Origin: Stenotrophomonas sp. 610A2
GTDB lineage: Bacteria > Pseudomonadota > Gammaproteobacteria > Xanthomonadales > Xanthomonadaceae
Length of the DNA stretch: 64,000 nucleotides
Direction: 5' to 3'
Assembly (NCBI RefSeq): GCF_030549615.1
Contig: NZ_CP130832.1
Location: 4,216,001 to 4,280,000 of the forward strand
Below, one piece after another: positions 18,492 through 28,298 of this stretch. Position 1 is the stretch's first letter. Every line of letters starts with the position of its first letter. The notes under the pieces were generated by a model that saw only the letters and a program-made list of their open reading frames with translations, made no database searches and was not told the DNA's origin. The translations under genes and the position numbers were made by a program.

Positions 18492-19466
18492 TCAGGTTTC
18501 AGTCGGGCGAGTCTGCCTGAGGAAGTGACCAGTCACCAGCCATGCCCCCAACCAACCCAGGATCGTGGTGCCAACCAGCACCATGCCCGAATGCAGCAGA
18601 TCCAGGCCATGCAACATGAAAGGACTGCCGTAGCTCTGCGACAGATTGGCCAAGGGCGCGCGCAGGGCCAGCCCGCACACGCCAATCAGGCCCAGTGCCA
18701 CGGCACCGGCACCGAGCCCGTACCACGCCCCCAGATAGACGAACGGGCGCCGGATGAAACCGTCGCTTGCACCCAGCAACTGCAGCACGCCGATTTCCTC
18801 GCGCCGCGCCTGGATGTCCAGGCGCACGGTATTGCCGACCACCAGCGCCGCACCCACGCCCAGCAGCACCGACAACACCTGCACCAGACGCGCGCCGAAA
18901 CCCAGCCAACCATCCAGCCGTTGCCGCCACAGCGCATCGTGCTGGACCAGATCGGCCTGCGGCAGGCTTTCCAGCGACTTGGCCAGGGCTGCATCGGCAC
19001 CATCGGCCGGAGTAACAACCAGCAGCGTTGGCAACGGGTTTTCACCCAGCGCATCGATGGCTTCGCCCAGACCGGCGTTCTGGCGCAGCTCCGCCAGGCC
19101 TTCGTCCGGCGTACGCAGCAGCACCTGGCCGACATCGGCGCGGGCGCGCAGGGTCTTGGCCAGTTCCTGTGCCGCGGCGCCATCGACGTCAGTCTTCAGG
19201 AACAGGTTGATATCGCGCGACTGCTGCACGCTGCCGGAGAAATGCTTGAGGTTGTCCAGGCCGATCGACAGGCCCAACGGCAGTGCCAGGGCCAGCGCCA
19301 TCACTGCCACCGTCAGCGCGGTAGCCCACGGCCTGCGCACTGCGCGGCCGAGACTGAAGACCACACTGTGCAGATGGTGGTTGATCCAGGTGGCCAGCCG
19401 CGACGGCGCTGCCGTGCTGGTATTGGCATTGGTAGCGGTTTTCTCGACGTTGTTGCTGGTAGTCAT
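18492..19466 (-). CDS. ftsX: cell-division ABC transporter permease FtsX
   Basis: A 324-residue membrane protein of the FtsX family. A short cytoplasmic N-terminus leads to a first helix (ALTVAVMALALALPLGLSIG), then a periplasmic domain of about 110 residues, then three C-terminal helices. With FtsE it links the divisome to peptidoglycan hydrolase activation. The ATG overlaps the ftsE stop in ATGA, the conserved gene pair. It is followed after seven bases by the double-receiver regulator. Confidence 0.94.
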   Translation of the reverse strand: MTTSNNVEKTATNANTSTAAPSRLATWINHHLHSVVFSLGRAVRRPWATALTVAVMALALALPLGLSIGLDNLKHFSGSVQQSRDINLFLKTDVDGAAAQELAKTLRARADVGQVLLRTPDEGLAELRQNAGLGEAIDALGENPLPTLLVVTPADGADAALAKSLESLPQADLVQHDALWRQRLDGWLGFGARLVQVLSVLLGVGAALVVGNTVRLDIQARREEIGVLQLLGASDGFIRRPFVYLGAWYGLGAGAVALGLIGVCGLALRAPLANLSQSYGSPFMLHGLDLLHSGMVLVGTTILGWLGAWLVTGHFLRQTRPTET

Positions 19467-20149
19467 TCGGCCAGGTCCTGCGGCGAGATGTCATCGACCA
19501 GACGGCCGTGGTCGAGGATCAACACGCGCTTGCGCATCTGCTTGAGCAGGGCCAGGTCATGGCTGACCACCAGCACACTGGTGCCGCGCGCAGGCAGCTC
19601 GGCAAACAAGGTCATGATCTCCGCCGCCAGGGTCGGGTCGAGGTTGCCGGTGGGCTCGTCGGCCACCAGCAGCCTGGGCTCGGCGACAATCGCGCGGGCG
19701 ATGCCGACGCGCTGCTGCTCACCGGCCGACAGTTCGCTGGGCAGCGCCTTCTCGCGATGGCCAAGGCCCATCCGCTCCAGCACCGAGCGCACCCGCTTGC
19801 CGGTATCGGCACGGCGGTCACCGCGCAGGATCAGCGGCAGGGCAACGTTCTCGCCAATGCTGCGGTCGACCAGCAGGCGGTGGTCCTGGTAGACCGCGCC
19901 CACCTCGCGCCTATGCAGGGCGACCTTGCCGCCGCGCACCTTGAGCAGGTTGCGCTCGCCAAAGATCACCGCGCCACGGCTGGGCCGCTCGCTGAGATGG
20001 ATCAGCTTGAGCAAGGTGCTCTTGCCGGCACCGGAGTGCCCGGTAACGAACAGCATTTCGCCGGCCGCCACCTCGAAGCTGACGTCCACCAGCGCCTGAT
20101 GGCCACCGGCATACTGTTTGCTGACATTGTCAAAACGCAGAACGCTCAT
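19463..20149 (-). CDS. ftsE: cell-division ATP-binding protein FtsE
   Basis: A 228-residue ABC ATPase. Walker A GHSGAGKST is at 37-45, the Q-loop reads VYQDHRLL, the signature is LSAGEQQRVGIARA and Walker B is LLVADEP. Together with the FtsX pair this identifies FtsE. It powers FtsX at the septum. One atypical feature: the signature starts LSAGEQQ, as in other FtsE proteins, rather than the common LSGGQ. It is the first gene of the ftsE-ftsX-regulator-ung run; upstream lies a SMAG-rich spacer. Confidence 0.95.
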   Translation of the reverse strand: MSVLRFDNVSKQYAGGHQALVDVSFEVAAGEMLFVTGHSGAGKSTLLKLIHLSERPSRGAVIFGERNLLKVRGGKVALHRREVGAVYQDHRLLVDRSIGENVALPLILRGDRRADTGKRVRSVLERMGLGHREKALPSELSAGEQQRVGIARAIVAEPRLLVADEPTGNLDPTLAAEIMTLFAELPARGTSVLVVSHDLALLKQMRKRVLILDHGRLVDDISPQDLAE

Positions 20150-20214
20150 CGTGCTGATTATGCAGGAGCGCAGGCGGACTGCGGGGGATGCCGGTCACGT
20201 GACGTGGGTCATGC

Positions 20215-20477
20215 GTAGTGCCGAGCCATGCTCGGCAAGGGGCTTTACCGGCCATCAAGCTTGTAGGAGCGGCGTAAGCCGCGAAGCAGGGATTGCATCA
20301 ACCGGCAAAAAGCTTACCCCTCCCCAACCCTCCCCTTTGCTGCGCAAAAGGGAGGGAGCTGTAGTGCCGAGCCATGCCGGCATGGGGTTTTACCGGTAAT
20401 GCCTCTGCCGAGCATGGCTCGGCACTACCGCTTTGATCTTGCCGGTAGAGCCTCTGCCGAGCATGGCTCGGCACTAC
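20215..20477. repeat. SMAG, GGCGT-palindrome and CCCTCCC repeats between rhlB and ftsE
   Basis: Holds a forward SMAG (20215-20237), a TTGTAGGAGCGGCGTAAGCC palindrome (20261-20287), a CCCTCCCCTTTGC...GCAAAAGGGAGGG block (about 20319-20360), a degenerate forward SMAG near 20362 and two reversed SMAGs (20406-20428, 20455-20477). No gene is seen in this spacer. Confidence 0.9.
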
Positions 20478-20490
20478 AGGCTCGCGGCGA

Positions 20491-22155
20491 TCAGCTGCCG
20501 GACAACATCCGGCGGATCTTGCGGCCCAGGCGGGTCAGGAACGAATCACTGTCGTTGCCGGCACGCATCGGCTTGGCCTGTACCTGCACCGGACCGTTGT
20601 TGCTGGCCACTGCCGGTGTTGCACCTTCGGCACCCTCGACCGGGCGACCGTGGCGACGGCGGCGACGCTTGCGCGGTGCGCGCTCGCCTTCCACTGCCGG
20701 GCTGTTGGCGGCATTCGGCGCACCTTCAGCGGCCGGACGCGACGGCTTGGGCGTGCCTTCGGCATTGGCCGGGGTGCCTTCGACGCGCGGCTTGCGCGGG
20801 CCACGCGGCTTGCCGTCACCACTGCGCTCGCCACGACGCTCGCCAGGCTTGCTGCCAGTGCGACCGCCGCCACGACGGGCTTCGTCAGCGGCCTTCTGCT
20901 CGCGGGCTTCGCGGAAGATGGCGCCAACACTCTCGCCTTCTTCGCCTTCCGGCAGCGGCGCGCGCTCGGGACGCGGCAACGCGGTCATCAGTTCGGCGGT
21001 AACCGACTCGACCGGGATCTTCTGCTCGATGTAGGCCTCGATGTCCGGCAGGCTCATCGCATAGCGCTCGCAGGCGAAGCTGATCGCATCGCCCTCTTCG
21101 CCCAGGCGTGCGGTGCGACCGATGCGGTGCACGTAGTCTTCGGCGTCGAACGGCAGGTCGTAGTTGTAGACGTACTTGATACCATCGATGTGCAGGCCGC
21201 GCGCGGCCACATCGGTGGCCACCAGGATTTCCAGCTGGCCCTTCTGGAACCGGTTGAGCAGGCTCTCACGCTTCTTCTGCGGCACGTCGCCGGACAGCAC
21301 GCCAACACGGTAGCCGGCCTTTTCCAGCGCGCGTGCAACACGCTCGACGAACACCTTGGTGTTGACGAACACCATGGTGCGGGCGCCTTCACTGCGCGAC
21401 AGCAGGCCGATCAGCAGCGGCAGCTTTTCTTCGTCGGCCGGGAAGTAGATACGCTGGCGGACGCGGTCGGCGGTGATGCTTTCGGTCTCCACAACCAGCT
21501 TCTGCGGCTCGTTCATGTGCTCATAGGCCAACTCCAGCACGCGGTGGCTGAGGGTGGCGCTGAACAGCAGGGTCTGGCGCGTGGTGCGCTCCGGCATGCG
21601 CCGCAGCAGGAAGCGGATGTCCTTGATGAAGCCCAGGTCGAACATGCGGTCGGCTTCGTCCAGCACGCAGATTTCGCAGGCATGCAGCGAAACCACCTTG
21701 TGCTGCTTGACGTAGTCGATCAGGCGGCCCGGGGTGGCGATGATCACGTCCACGCCCTGCTGCAGCAGCTCGCGCTGCTTGTCATAGTCCACGCCACCGT
21801 AGACCAGCGCGAAGCGCAGGCCGGTGTCGGCGGCGAACTTCATCGCGTCCTTGTGGATCTGGATGGCCAGCTCGCGGGTCGGTGCCAGGATCAGCGCGCG
21901 CGGATCTTCCGGCTTGCGGTCGGCCAGCGCCGGACGGGTCAGCAGGCGGTTGGCGACGGCGACCAGGAAGGCCAGCGTCTTGCCGGTGCCGGTCTGGGCC
22001 TGGCCGGCGACGTCGCCGCCCGGCAAAGCCACCGGCAGGGTCAGCGCCTGAATGGGGGTGCAGCGGGTGAAACCCGCGCCTTCAAGACCTGCCAGCAAGG
22101 CCGGCTGCAGCTCGAAGGAGGAAAATGTCACGTCGGTTAGCGGTTTGTCGCTCAT
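20491..22155 (-). CDS. rhlB: DEAD-box RNA helicase RhlB
   Basis: A 554-residue ATP-dependent RNA helicase. Motifs in order: F11 and Q36 of the Q motif, Walker A AQTGTGKT (53-60), PTRELA (92-97), TPGRLID, DEAD (166-169), SAT, and HRIGRTAR. The core matches RhlB, which unwinds RNA for RNase E in the degradosome. From about residue 400 the protein carries a ~150-residue Ala/Pro/Gly/Arg/Lys-rich tail with RRGGGR and RKRRRRRHG patches, longer than in E. coli RhlB (421 residues) and probably disordered and RNA-binding. It is divergent from trxA, as in related species. Confidence 0.93.
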   Translation of the reverse strand: MSDKPLTDVTFSSFELQPALLAGLEGAGFTRCTPIQALTLPVALPGGDVAGQAQTGTGKTLAFLVAVANRLLTRPALADRKPEDPRALILAPTRELAIQIHKDAMKFAADTGLRFALVYGGVDYDKQRELLQQGVDVIIATPGRLIDYVKQHKVVSLHACEICVLDEADRMFDLGFIKDIRFLLRRMPERTTRQTLLFSATLSHRVLELAYEHMNEPQKLVVETESITADRVRQRIYFPADEEKLPLLIGLLSRSEGARTMVFVNTKVFVERVARALEKAGYRVGVLSGDVPQKKRESLLNRFQKGQLEILVATDVAARGLHIDGIKYVYNYDLPFDAEDYVHRIGRTARLGEEGDAISFACERYAMSLPDIEAYIEQKIPVESVTAELMTALPRPERAPLPEGEEGESVGAIFREAREQKAADEARRGGGRTGSKPGERRGERSGDGKPRGPRKPRVEGTPANAEGTPKPSRPAAEGAPNAANSPAVEGERAPRKRRRRRHGRPVEGAEGATPAVASNNGPVQVQAKPMRAGNDSDSFLTRLGRKIRRMLSGS

Positions 22156-22351
22156 TGATTTCGTCTTTGTAGTGCCAGCCGGTCAGTGTGGCCGGGCAGC
22201 TTGCATCGATTCGGGCACCGTCGCACACTGCGGCCCCTGCGCCGGGTCGCGCGACACCTGGGCCCTGCCCACTGTCCGCGCAATGCCCCAGTTTACCGCA
22301 ATGCGACCGCCAACCCGGCATGGGCAGTCGCATTGCACCAGGAGACTCCAA

Positions 22352-22681
22352 GTGAGCGATAAGGTTTTACACGTCGGCGACGCCGACTTCGACAGCGCCG
22401 TCCTGCAATCGAGCGAACCGGTCCTGGTGGATTTCTGGGCTGAATGGTGCGGCCCGTGCAAGATGATTTCCCCGGTCCTGGACGAACTGGCTGATGCCTA
22501 TGACGGCAAGCTGAAGATCGCCAAGGTCAATGTGGACGAGAACCGCGCCACCGCGATCAAGTACCACGTGCGCTCGATCCCTATGCTGCTGTTGTTCAAG
22601 GATGGCCAGATCCAGGCCACCCAGATCGGCGCAGTCGGCAAGGGCCAGCTGAGCCAGATGATCGACAAGGCGCTGGTCTGA
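22352..22681 (+). CDS. trxA: thioredoxin 1
   Basis: A 109-residue thioredoxin with the active site WAEWCGPCK near residue 33 and the cis-proline segment RSIPML. It reduces protein disulfides in the cytosol. The start is GTG at 22352, set by AGGAG seven bases upstream; the longer open frame from 22052 covers the rhlB start region on the other strand and is not expected to be translated. It lies directly upstream of rho, the common gammaproteobacterial order. Confidence 0.96.
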   Translation: MSDKVLHVGDADFDSAVLQSSEPVLVDFWAEWCGPCKMISPVLDELADAYDGKLKIAKVNVDENRATAIKYHVRSIPMLLLFKDGQIQATQIGAVGKGQLSQMIDKALV

Positions 22682-22906
22682 TCCAGCACGGTCCGGCGGC
22701 CCCCTGCCGCCGGCCACCGGGCCAGCCTGACCGCGGCCCAACAGGGTTTTGCAGGCGCTTGCACCGCCGCGCTTGGCGGTGTTAGTGTCGCTACATCCGG
22801 CAGCATTCGCGTGCCGCACCCTCTGGACGGGTTCTCGTCCGGACCATCCCAACCATTTCGCAGCCCCGCAGGGCGCTCGCACATCCAAGCGAGAGGAATC
22901 AAGCAC

Positions 22907-24667
22907 TTGTCCGAGAACACTCCTTCCGAAACCGGGAGCACCGATGCTCCTGTCGAGAAGCGCGTGCGCAAGCCGCGTGTTGCCAAAGCAGTTGAAAGCG
23001 CCGACAGCGGTGCTTCTGCCCCCGCCCAGCCGGCTCTTCCGTTGCCTGCCGCCCCGGCCGCTCCGGCTCCGGTAGCTGCGGCTCCGGCACCTGCACCGGT
23101 TGCTGCGCCTCCCGCACCCGCCGCGGCGGCGTCCAGCAATGAAGGCCAGGCCCCGGCAGCAAGCTCCGGCGACAACACCTCGCAGGGTGGCCAGGACAAC
23201 GGCGAAGGCAACAACAACCAGCAGCGCTACGGCCAGCAGAATCAGCAGGGTCAGGGCCAGGGTCAGGGCAACCGCCGCGACCGTTTCCGCAACCGTCGCG
23301 ACCGTGACCGCAACCGTCAGCGTGACGACAACGGCATGGGCAACGACGGCGGCAACGACAATTTTGTCCCCCGCCAGATGCCGAGCGTACCGGAAGGTTT
23401 CCCGGTCTATTCGCTCAGCGACCTGAAGCGGATGCCGGCACAGAAGCTGCTGGAAATCGCCGAACAGCTGCAGATCTCCGAAGGCGTGGCCCGCGCCCGC
23501 AAGCAGGACGTGATCTTCGCCCTGCTCAAGGTGCTGACCCGTCATGGCGACGGCGTTGCCGCCGACGGCGTGCTGGAAATCCTGCCGGACGGCTTCGGCT
23601 TCCTGCGTGCGGCCGAAGCCAGCTACCTGGCCGGCCCGGACGATACCTATATCTCGCCCAGCCAGATCCGTCGCTTCAACCTGCGCACCGGTGACCACCT
23701 GTCGGGCCGCATCCGCTTCCCGAAGGACGGCGAGCGCTACTTCGCGCTGTCGATCGTGGACACCATCAACGGTGAGCCGATCGAAGCCTCGAAGAACAAG
23801 GTGCTGTTCGAAAACCTGACCCCGCTGTTCCCGCGCAAGCGCTTCACGCTTGAGCGCGGCAACGGCTCCTCGGAAGACATCACCGGTCGCATCCTCGACC
23901 TGATGGCACCGCAGGGCAAGGGCCAGCGCGCCCTGATCGTCTCGCCGCCGAAAGCCGGTAAGACGATGATGATGCAGCAGATCGCCACGGCCATCACCAC
24001 CAACCATCCGGAAGTGCACATGATCGTGCTGCTGGTGGATGAGCGCCCGGAAGAAGTGACCGAAATGCAGCGCACCGTGCGCGGCGAAGTGGTCTCCTCG
24101 ACCTTCGACGAACCGGCCGCGCGCCACGTGCAGGTCGCCGAAATGGTGATCGAGCGTGCCAAACGCCTGGTCGAGCACAAGAAGGACGTGGTGATCCTGC
24201 TCGACTCGATCACCCGCCTGGCCCGCGCCTACAACAACGTCGTACCGAGCTCCGGCAAGGTCCTGACCGGTGGTGTGGACGCCAACGCCCTGCACCGCCC
24301 GAAGCGCTTCTTCGGTGCTGCACGTAACGTTGAAGAAGGCGGCTCGCTGACCATCATCGCCACCGCGCTGGTTGAAACCGGCTCGAAGATGGACGAAGTG
24401 ATCTACGAAGAATTCAAGGGCACCGGCAACAGCGAAGTGCACTTGAACCGTCGCATCACCGAGAAGCGCGTCTACCCGGCCATCGACATCAACCGTTCCG
24501 GCACCCGCCGCGAAGACCTGTTGATCGAACCGGAGCTGCTGCAGAAGATCTGGATCCTGCGCAAGCTGCTGCATCCGATGGACGAAATCGCCGCGATGGA
24601 GTTCCTGTTGGACAAGATGAAGAACACCAAGTCCAACGACGAGTTCTTCGGTTCGATGAAGCGCTGA
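22907..24667 (+). CDS. rho: transcription termination factor Rho with long N-terminal extension
   Basis: About 586 residues. The last ~420 align with standard Rho: N-terminal domain from [11 protein letters not shown] (V167), primary RNA-binding domain [15 protein letters not shown]-loop PPKAGKTMM around K349, Walker B-like [14 protein letters not shown], and the hexamer/RNA secondary site. Residues 1-165 are extra: an Ala/Pro-rich part followed by an Asn/Gln/Gly/Arg-rich part ([21 protein letters not shown]). The start TTG at 22907 follows GAGAGGA; an ATG-like frame further up adds 32 residues without support. Rho terminates untranslated transcripts as an RNA-dependent ATPase hexamer. Confidence 0.95.
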   Translation: MSENTPSETGSTDAPVEKRVRKPRVAKAVESADSGASAPAQPALPLPAAPAAPAPVAAAPAPAPVAAPPAPAAAASSNEGQAPAASSGDNTSQGGQDNGEGNNNQQRYGQQNQQGQGQGQGNRRDRFRNRRDRDRNRQRDDNGMGNDGGNDNFVPRQMPSVPEGFPVYSLSDLKRMPAQKLLEIAEQLQISEGVARARKQDVIFALLKVLTRHGDGVAADGVLEILPDGFGFLRAAEASYLAGPDDTYISPSQIRRFNLRTGDHLSGRIRFPKDGERYFALSIVDTINGEPIEASKNKVLFENLTPLFPRKRFTLERGNGSSEDITGRILDLMAPQGKGQRALIVSPPKAGKTMMMQQIATAITTNHPEVHMIVLLVDERPEEVTEMQRTVRGEVVSSTFDEPAARHVQVAEMVIERAKRLVEHKKDVVILLDSITRLARAYNNVVPSSGKVLTGGVDANALHRPKRFFGAARNVEEGGSLTIIATALVETGSKMDEVIYEEFKGTGNSEVHLNRRITEKRVYPAIDINRSGTRREDLLIEPELLQKIWILRKLLHPMDEIAAMEFLLDKMKNTKSNDEFFGSMKR

Positions 24668-24691
24668 TTCCGGTTGGAATTGGCAGCAGGC

Positions 24692-24720
24692 AAAAACCCC
24701 GCGAAAGCGGGGTTTTTGTT
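24692..24720 (+). terminator. rho-independent terminator after rho
   Basis: AAAAACCCCGC, loop GAAA, GCGGGGTTTTT, 24 bases after the rho stop. Perfect stem with T tract. Confidence 0.95.
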
Positions 24721-24769
24721 GGGCGTTGATTGGACCAGCGATGCTGGCTTCGCGGCTTGCGCCCCCCCT

Positions 24770-24836
24770 GTAGAGCCGAGCCATGCTCGGCTGGGGCATT
24801 GCCGGTGACGCCGCTGCCGAGCATGGCTCGGCACTA
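24770..24836. repeat. inverted pair of SMAG palindromes
   Basis: One forward variant (GTAGAGCCGAGCCATGCTCG, from 24771) and one reversed copy ending near 24836, separated by about 18 bases, between the rho terminator and the next gene. Confidence 0.88.
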
Positions 24837-24851
24837 CCTCCGTATCGGGGA

Positions 24852-25730
24852 TCAGCTGCCCTGCAGTGGCGTCAGCAGCCGCGGACCGTTGTTGTCCACC
24901 AGGTTGACGCTGCCATCGGCCAGCGCATCCGGTGAAAACCCGAGCTGCTCGCCGGCATCGAGCCAAGGCGCACGTTCACGTGGTCCCGGAACATAGGTCA
25001 CCCAACGGCCCGCGTCGCGCCCCTCAGGAACATTGTCGTTCAGTGAATAACTTACCGGCACACGCACGTTCCAATAGCGCTGCGCGGGCATCGGAGGCTG
25101 CGCGGGAACGCGGAAAGTCCACTGTTTGACGCAATCACGGGCGCTCGCCGCCAGCATCTCGCGGCTCCGTCGCAGCTCACTTTCCCTCCCGAGGACTGTA
25201 AGATTCACCTGCTCGGCAAACGCATCCTGCACCTTGCCATCCATGCCTACTTTGAGCACCAGATATACGCTGCCTGACACACCGGCAGCCATTGCCTGCT
25301 GAGGATAACGCGGGGCTACCGAATCAATGATCGTGATGCGCTCCAGGCTATCCGAATCAAGACGGTTGAAATTGATGCCGCCCAAGCGGATTTCATAGCG
25401 ACCACGATCAAGTTCGCGGGCGATCACCCGCAGACTCATGGGCGCACGCGCGCGCACCGCTACGCCATCTTTGAGGACAGGCTCGAAGCGCCACCTCAAT
25501 GCCGTATTGCGCACCAAGTCGACCAAGGCGGTGGGCAGCGCCTCCTCTTTCTCCAGCTTTATGGCAAACACCGAGCCGTCGGTCTCAATGCCAACCTCGC
25601 CGCGTACCAACATGCTGCTTTCAATCCGCTGGCGCGCCGCACTGATACCGCCACCTCCGGCGGTGGCCACCACCGGCATCCCCATCACCAGCACCGCACC
25701 CAACGCCACTGCTGCAAACATGTGTCGCAT
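24852..25730 (-). CDS. secreted protein with TonB C-terminal-like domain
   Basis: About 292 residues with an N-terminal signal peptide (FAAVALGAVLVMGMPVVATA) and no other membrane segment. The middle has PRYPQQAMAAGVSGSVYLVLKVG, the pattern of the TonB C-terminal domain, in which PxYPxxA is followed by a G-V/S-V-x-L-x-V strand. The start ATG at 25730 has AGAGG six bases upstream. It lacks the proline-rich linker and N-terminal anchor of a true TonB, so it is a TonB-C-like periplasmic protein rather than an energy transducer. It sits downstream of aceK; role unknown. Confidence 0.75.
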   Translation of the reverse strand: MRHMFAAVALGAVLVMGMPVVATAGGGGISAARQRIESSMLVRGEVGIETDGSVFAIKLEKEEALPTALVDLVRNTALRWRFEPVLKDGVAVRARAPMSLRVIARELDRGRYEIRLGGINFNRLDSDSLERITIIDSVAPRYPQQAMAAGVSGSVYLVLKVGMDGKVQDAFAEQVNLTVLGRESELRRSREMLAASARDCVKQWTFRVPAQPPMPAQRYWNVRVPVSYSLNDNVPEGRDAGRWVTYVPGPRERAPWLDAGEQLGFSPDALADGSVNLVDNNGPRLLTPLQGS

Positions 25731-25790
25731 CGCACCTCTCCCTGTGTCCCAGTCACGGATTAGAGCGCAGCCGAAATTGCGCCACAAGCA

Positions 25791-27521
25791 TCAAGCCAAG
25801 CGCAGCGCCGTTGGGTAGGGCGGCGTGTCGGGGTAGCGTCCTTCGCAGAAGCCGGCCTGCAGGCCCTGCCACCATTCCGGCTCGAACAACTCGGCGTATT
25901 TTTCACGTACAACGTCCAACAGGGCGGCAGGCAAGCCCATGAACAGCGCGAAGCGCTCCGGGAATACATCATTCGCCGCAACATGGAACCACGGCTCCGC
26001 CGCCATCGCCTCCTCTTCGCTGCGCGGCTTCGGCCATGCGCGGAAATTGCATTCGCTGACCAGGCACAGTTCGTCATAGTCGTAGAACACCGCACGACCA
26101 TGGCGCGACACACCGAAGTTCTTCAGCAACATGTCACCGGGGAAGATGTTGTTGCACGCCATGTCGCGGATCGCCTGCGCATAGTCCAGCGCAGCAGCGC
26201 GCGCCGCCTCGGCACCCTGCTCGCGCAGGTACAGATTCAACGGCCGGAACCGCCGCTGCACGTAGCACAGCGCGATCTCGACCTCATCACCGTCGATGCG
26301 CACGCTCTGGCTGCATTCCTGTACCAGCTCCTGCAGCAGCGCGGGCGCGAACCGCTGCAGGGGAAAGCGCAGGTAGCGATAAGGCTGTGCATCCAGCAAT
26401 CGACCAATGCGGTCCAGGTTGAACACCAGAGCGTACTTGTCTTCCACGTCTTGCCGGCTCATCGTCTTCGGCCACGCAAAACGATCACGTATCAGCTTGA
26501 ATACCAGCGGATAGCTGCGCAGGGTGAATACCGTCATCACCATGCCCGGGGTGCCATCGGCGTGTACCAGCTGCTCATTGTCGTGCTGCTGGAAATGGCT
26601 GAAGAAGGTGCGGTAACGCTCGGTCTTGCCCTGTTTGGCACGCCCCAGCACGGTATAGATTTCATCCACCGGCTTGCCAGGCAAGATGCTGCGCAGGAAC
26701 ACCACCGCATCGGCGACGGTCGGCAGATCGGCCTGGAAGTAGCTGCGTGACACGCCGAACAGATGCGCCACATCGCGACGGCGGCTGAGCACTGCTTCCA
26801 CGCGGATGCCGCTGCCATCGTTGACCAGCGCGATCACGCATGGCGAGAAGCGGTGCTCGCCAAACACTCGCCCGACCAGATAGGCGCGGCGCTCGCGATA
26901 GAACACGGTCTGCAACAACTCGATCGCACGCACCGGGTACGGCCCCCAATGCGCTAGATCATCTTGCAGACGCACCGCGATGGCCGCCGCGCAGCGCAGC
27001 TGGTGCGAGTACGGCAACTCGAACGCGTAATCGGCCAATAGTCGCGAAAACGCCTCGACCGGACGCGCCTCGGAGACGGCATAGACATGTCGCGCTACCG
27101 GATGGGTGATGGCATCGGAGGGTTCGATATCCAGTGCCATGAACTCGATGCTGTCATCCACCCCGTGGGTAGCGAACAAGCGCCGGGTCAGGGTGTTGTA
27201 GAAGGTCTTGTAGAGCTCGCCGTCGATGCGGCCTTCGATAAGCGCGGCGAATTCGCGCTTGATCTGCTGCCAAAGTGGCTTGGCGTCAATTGCGGCAGGC
27301 AGCAGTTGCTCGAGCTGCGCGCGGCACTGCGCCACGCTGACGTCATACAGTTCGATGCGCGCGATTGCATCCGCCTTGGCAGCGGCCCAATCACGGTTCT
27401 GGAAGCGCTCGCGGGCGCGCTGGCTGATCCGGGCGAAGTCGCGGTGATAGTCCTCGAAGCCCTGTCCGATGCAGCTGGCAATGCGTTCGGCCAAGGCATT
27501 GTCTGGCGCCGACTGATTCAT
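25791..27521 (-). CDS. aceK: isocitrate dehydrogenase kinase/phosphatase
   Basis: A 576-residue bifunctional AceK, almost the E. coli length (578). The regulatory N-terminal half begins with [16 protein letters not shown]. The kinase half has [21 protein letters not shown] with the ATP-binding lysine, and [14 protein letters not shown] with VFYDYDEL for metal and catalysis. Family knowledge: it phosphorylates and dephosphorylates isocitrate dehydrogenase to steer carbon between the TCA cycle and the glyoxylate shunt. aceA and aceB are not in the window. The icd gene 2.5 kb away encodes the monomeric type, which differs from the classical dimeric AceK substrate. Confidence 0.95.
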   Translation of the reverse strand: MNQSAPDNALAERIASCIGQGFEDYHRDFARISQRARERFQNRDWAAAKADAIARIELYDVSVAQCRAQLEQLLPAAIDAKPLWQQIKREFAALIEGRIDGELYKTFYNTLTRRLFATHGVDDSIEFMALDIEPSDAITHPVARHVYAVSEARPVEAFSRLLADYAFELPYSHQLRCAAAIAVRLQDDLAHWGPYPVRAIELLQTVFYRERRAYLVGRVFGEHRFSPCVIALVNDGSGIRVEAVLSRRRDVAHLFGVSRSYFQADLPTVADAVVFLRSILPGKPVDEIYTVLGRAKQGKTERYRTFFSHFQQHDNEQLVHADGTPGMVMTVFTLRSYPLVFKLIRDRFAWPKTMSRQDVEDKYALVFNLDRIGRLLDAQPYRYLRFPLQRFAPALLQELVQECSQSVRIDGDEVEIALCYVQRRFRPLNLYLREQGAEAARAAALDYAQAIRDMACNNIFPGDMLLKNFGVSRHGRAVFYDYDELCLVSECNFRAWPKPRSEEEAMAAEPWFHVAANDVFPERFALFMGLPAALLDVVREKYAELFEPEWWQGLQAGFCEGRYPDTPPYPTALRLA

Positions 27522-27694
27522 ACCGGCATGGCCTGACGCTGCTGAGGTGCTGGTTCAATGCGGATACTGGGCAATCGCATGCGGGAGAACACCAGGGAGT
27601 TGCACTGACCATACGCCACTGGCTGCGGTTGGGAACAGGCTTGGATGCTGGGTCATTGATTTTGTGCCGATCCTGGATCGCGGGCTCCGCGCCA

Positions 27695-27833
27695 AAAGCA
27701 CCCCTCCCCAACCGTCCCCTTTGCTACGCAAAAGGGAGGGAGAGGATCGCCGCCTTCTGCAGGCTGCGCGCAAGCACTTGCTTTGCCCCCTCCCTTTTGC
27801 GTAGCAAAGGGGACGGTTGGGGAGGGGTGCTTT
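27695..27833. repeat. perfect 46-bp inverted repeat built from CCCTCCC blocks
   Basis: Arms at 27695-27740 and 27788-27833 are exact reverse complements over 46 bases, with a 47-base loop. Each arm holds a CCCCTCCCCAACCGTCCCCT block and the sub-hairpin CTTTGCTACGCAAAAG. The spacer between aceK and the Roadblock gene (27522-27881) holds nothing else but the hexamer tract next to it. Confidence 0.93.
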
Positions 27834-27859
27834 GGCTTTGGCTTTGGCTTTGGCTTTGG
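27830..27859. repeat. hexanucleotide tract (CTTTGG)5
   Basis: Five exact CTTTGG units directly after the right arm of the inverted repeat and 22 bases before the 3' end of the Roadblock gene. Confidence 0.95.
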
Positions 27860-27881
27860 CTCCAGAGCTCCTGCAGCCCGA

Positions 27882-28298
27882 TCACTCCGCAGACAACTCC
27901 GCCTGGATCTTGCGGCCACACTCGCGCGCGCTCCACAGCACATGCCCGATCACACTGCGCTGTCCGCAGGCCGCCATCAACAGCAACGAGCCGCGCGGCA
28001 GCGGGATGGACTGCATCAACACCTTGCCCTCGCTGGCCTGGAGCATCAGTACGTCCAGTGTGCCCAAGGCCAGTTCGCGCCCAACTGCCGAAGCCAAGGC
28101 CAGCATGGCGCTGGTCATCGCCGCCAAGCGCTCGCCGCTGGATGACTGCGTTGCCGCCTGCGCAAGAACAAAGCCATCAACACTGGCGACCACCGCGGCG
28201 CGCACGCCATCCACCGAATCGGCGAACTCCTGCAGCCGGATGTCGATCGCCTTGATTTCCCAATCCTCCAACAGGGCCATTCCTTTCGCCTCAGACAT
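27882..28298 (-). CDS. Roadblock/LC7-domain protein
   Basis: About 138 residues of the Roadblock/LC7 (MglB-like) family. A first helix (DWEIKAIDIRLQEFADSV) is followed by the domain core VRAAVVASVDGFVLAQA, a central helix GERLAAMTSAMLALASAVG and strands ending in GSLLLMAACG. Family knowledge: such proteins bind Ras/MglA-like GTPases, often as GTPase-activating partners. The ATG at 28298 overlaps the GTPase stop in ATGTCTGA; a GTG at 28304 and ATG at 28280 are alternatives. The coupling supports a complex with the GTPase. Cytosolic. Confidence 0.85.
   Translation of the reverse strand: MSEAKGMALLEDWEIKAIDIRLQEFADSVDGVRAAVVASVDGFVLAQAATQSSSGERLAAMTSAMLALASAVGRELALGTLDVLMLQASEGKVLMQSIPLPRGSLLLMAACGQRSVIGHVLWSARECGRKIQAELSAE

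Noticed and set aside
22367..24799. An 810-codon open frame antisense to rho
   Set aside because: High GC creates long antisense frames; rho on the other strand is fully supported by family motifs, and the antisense product has no recognisable domain.
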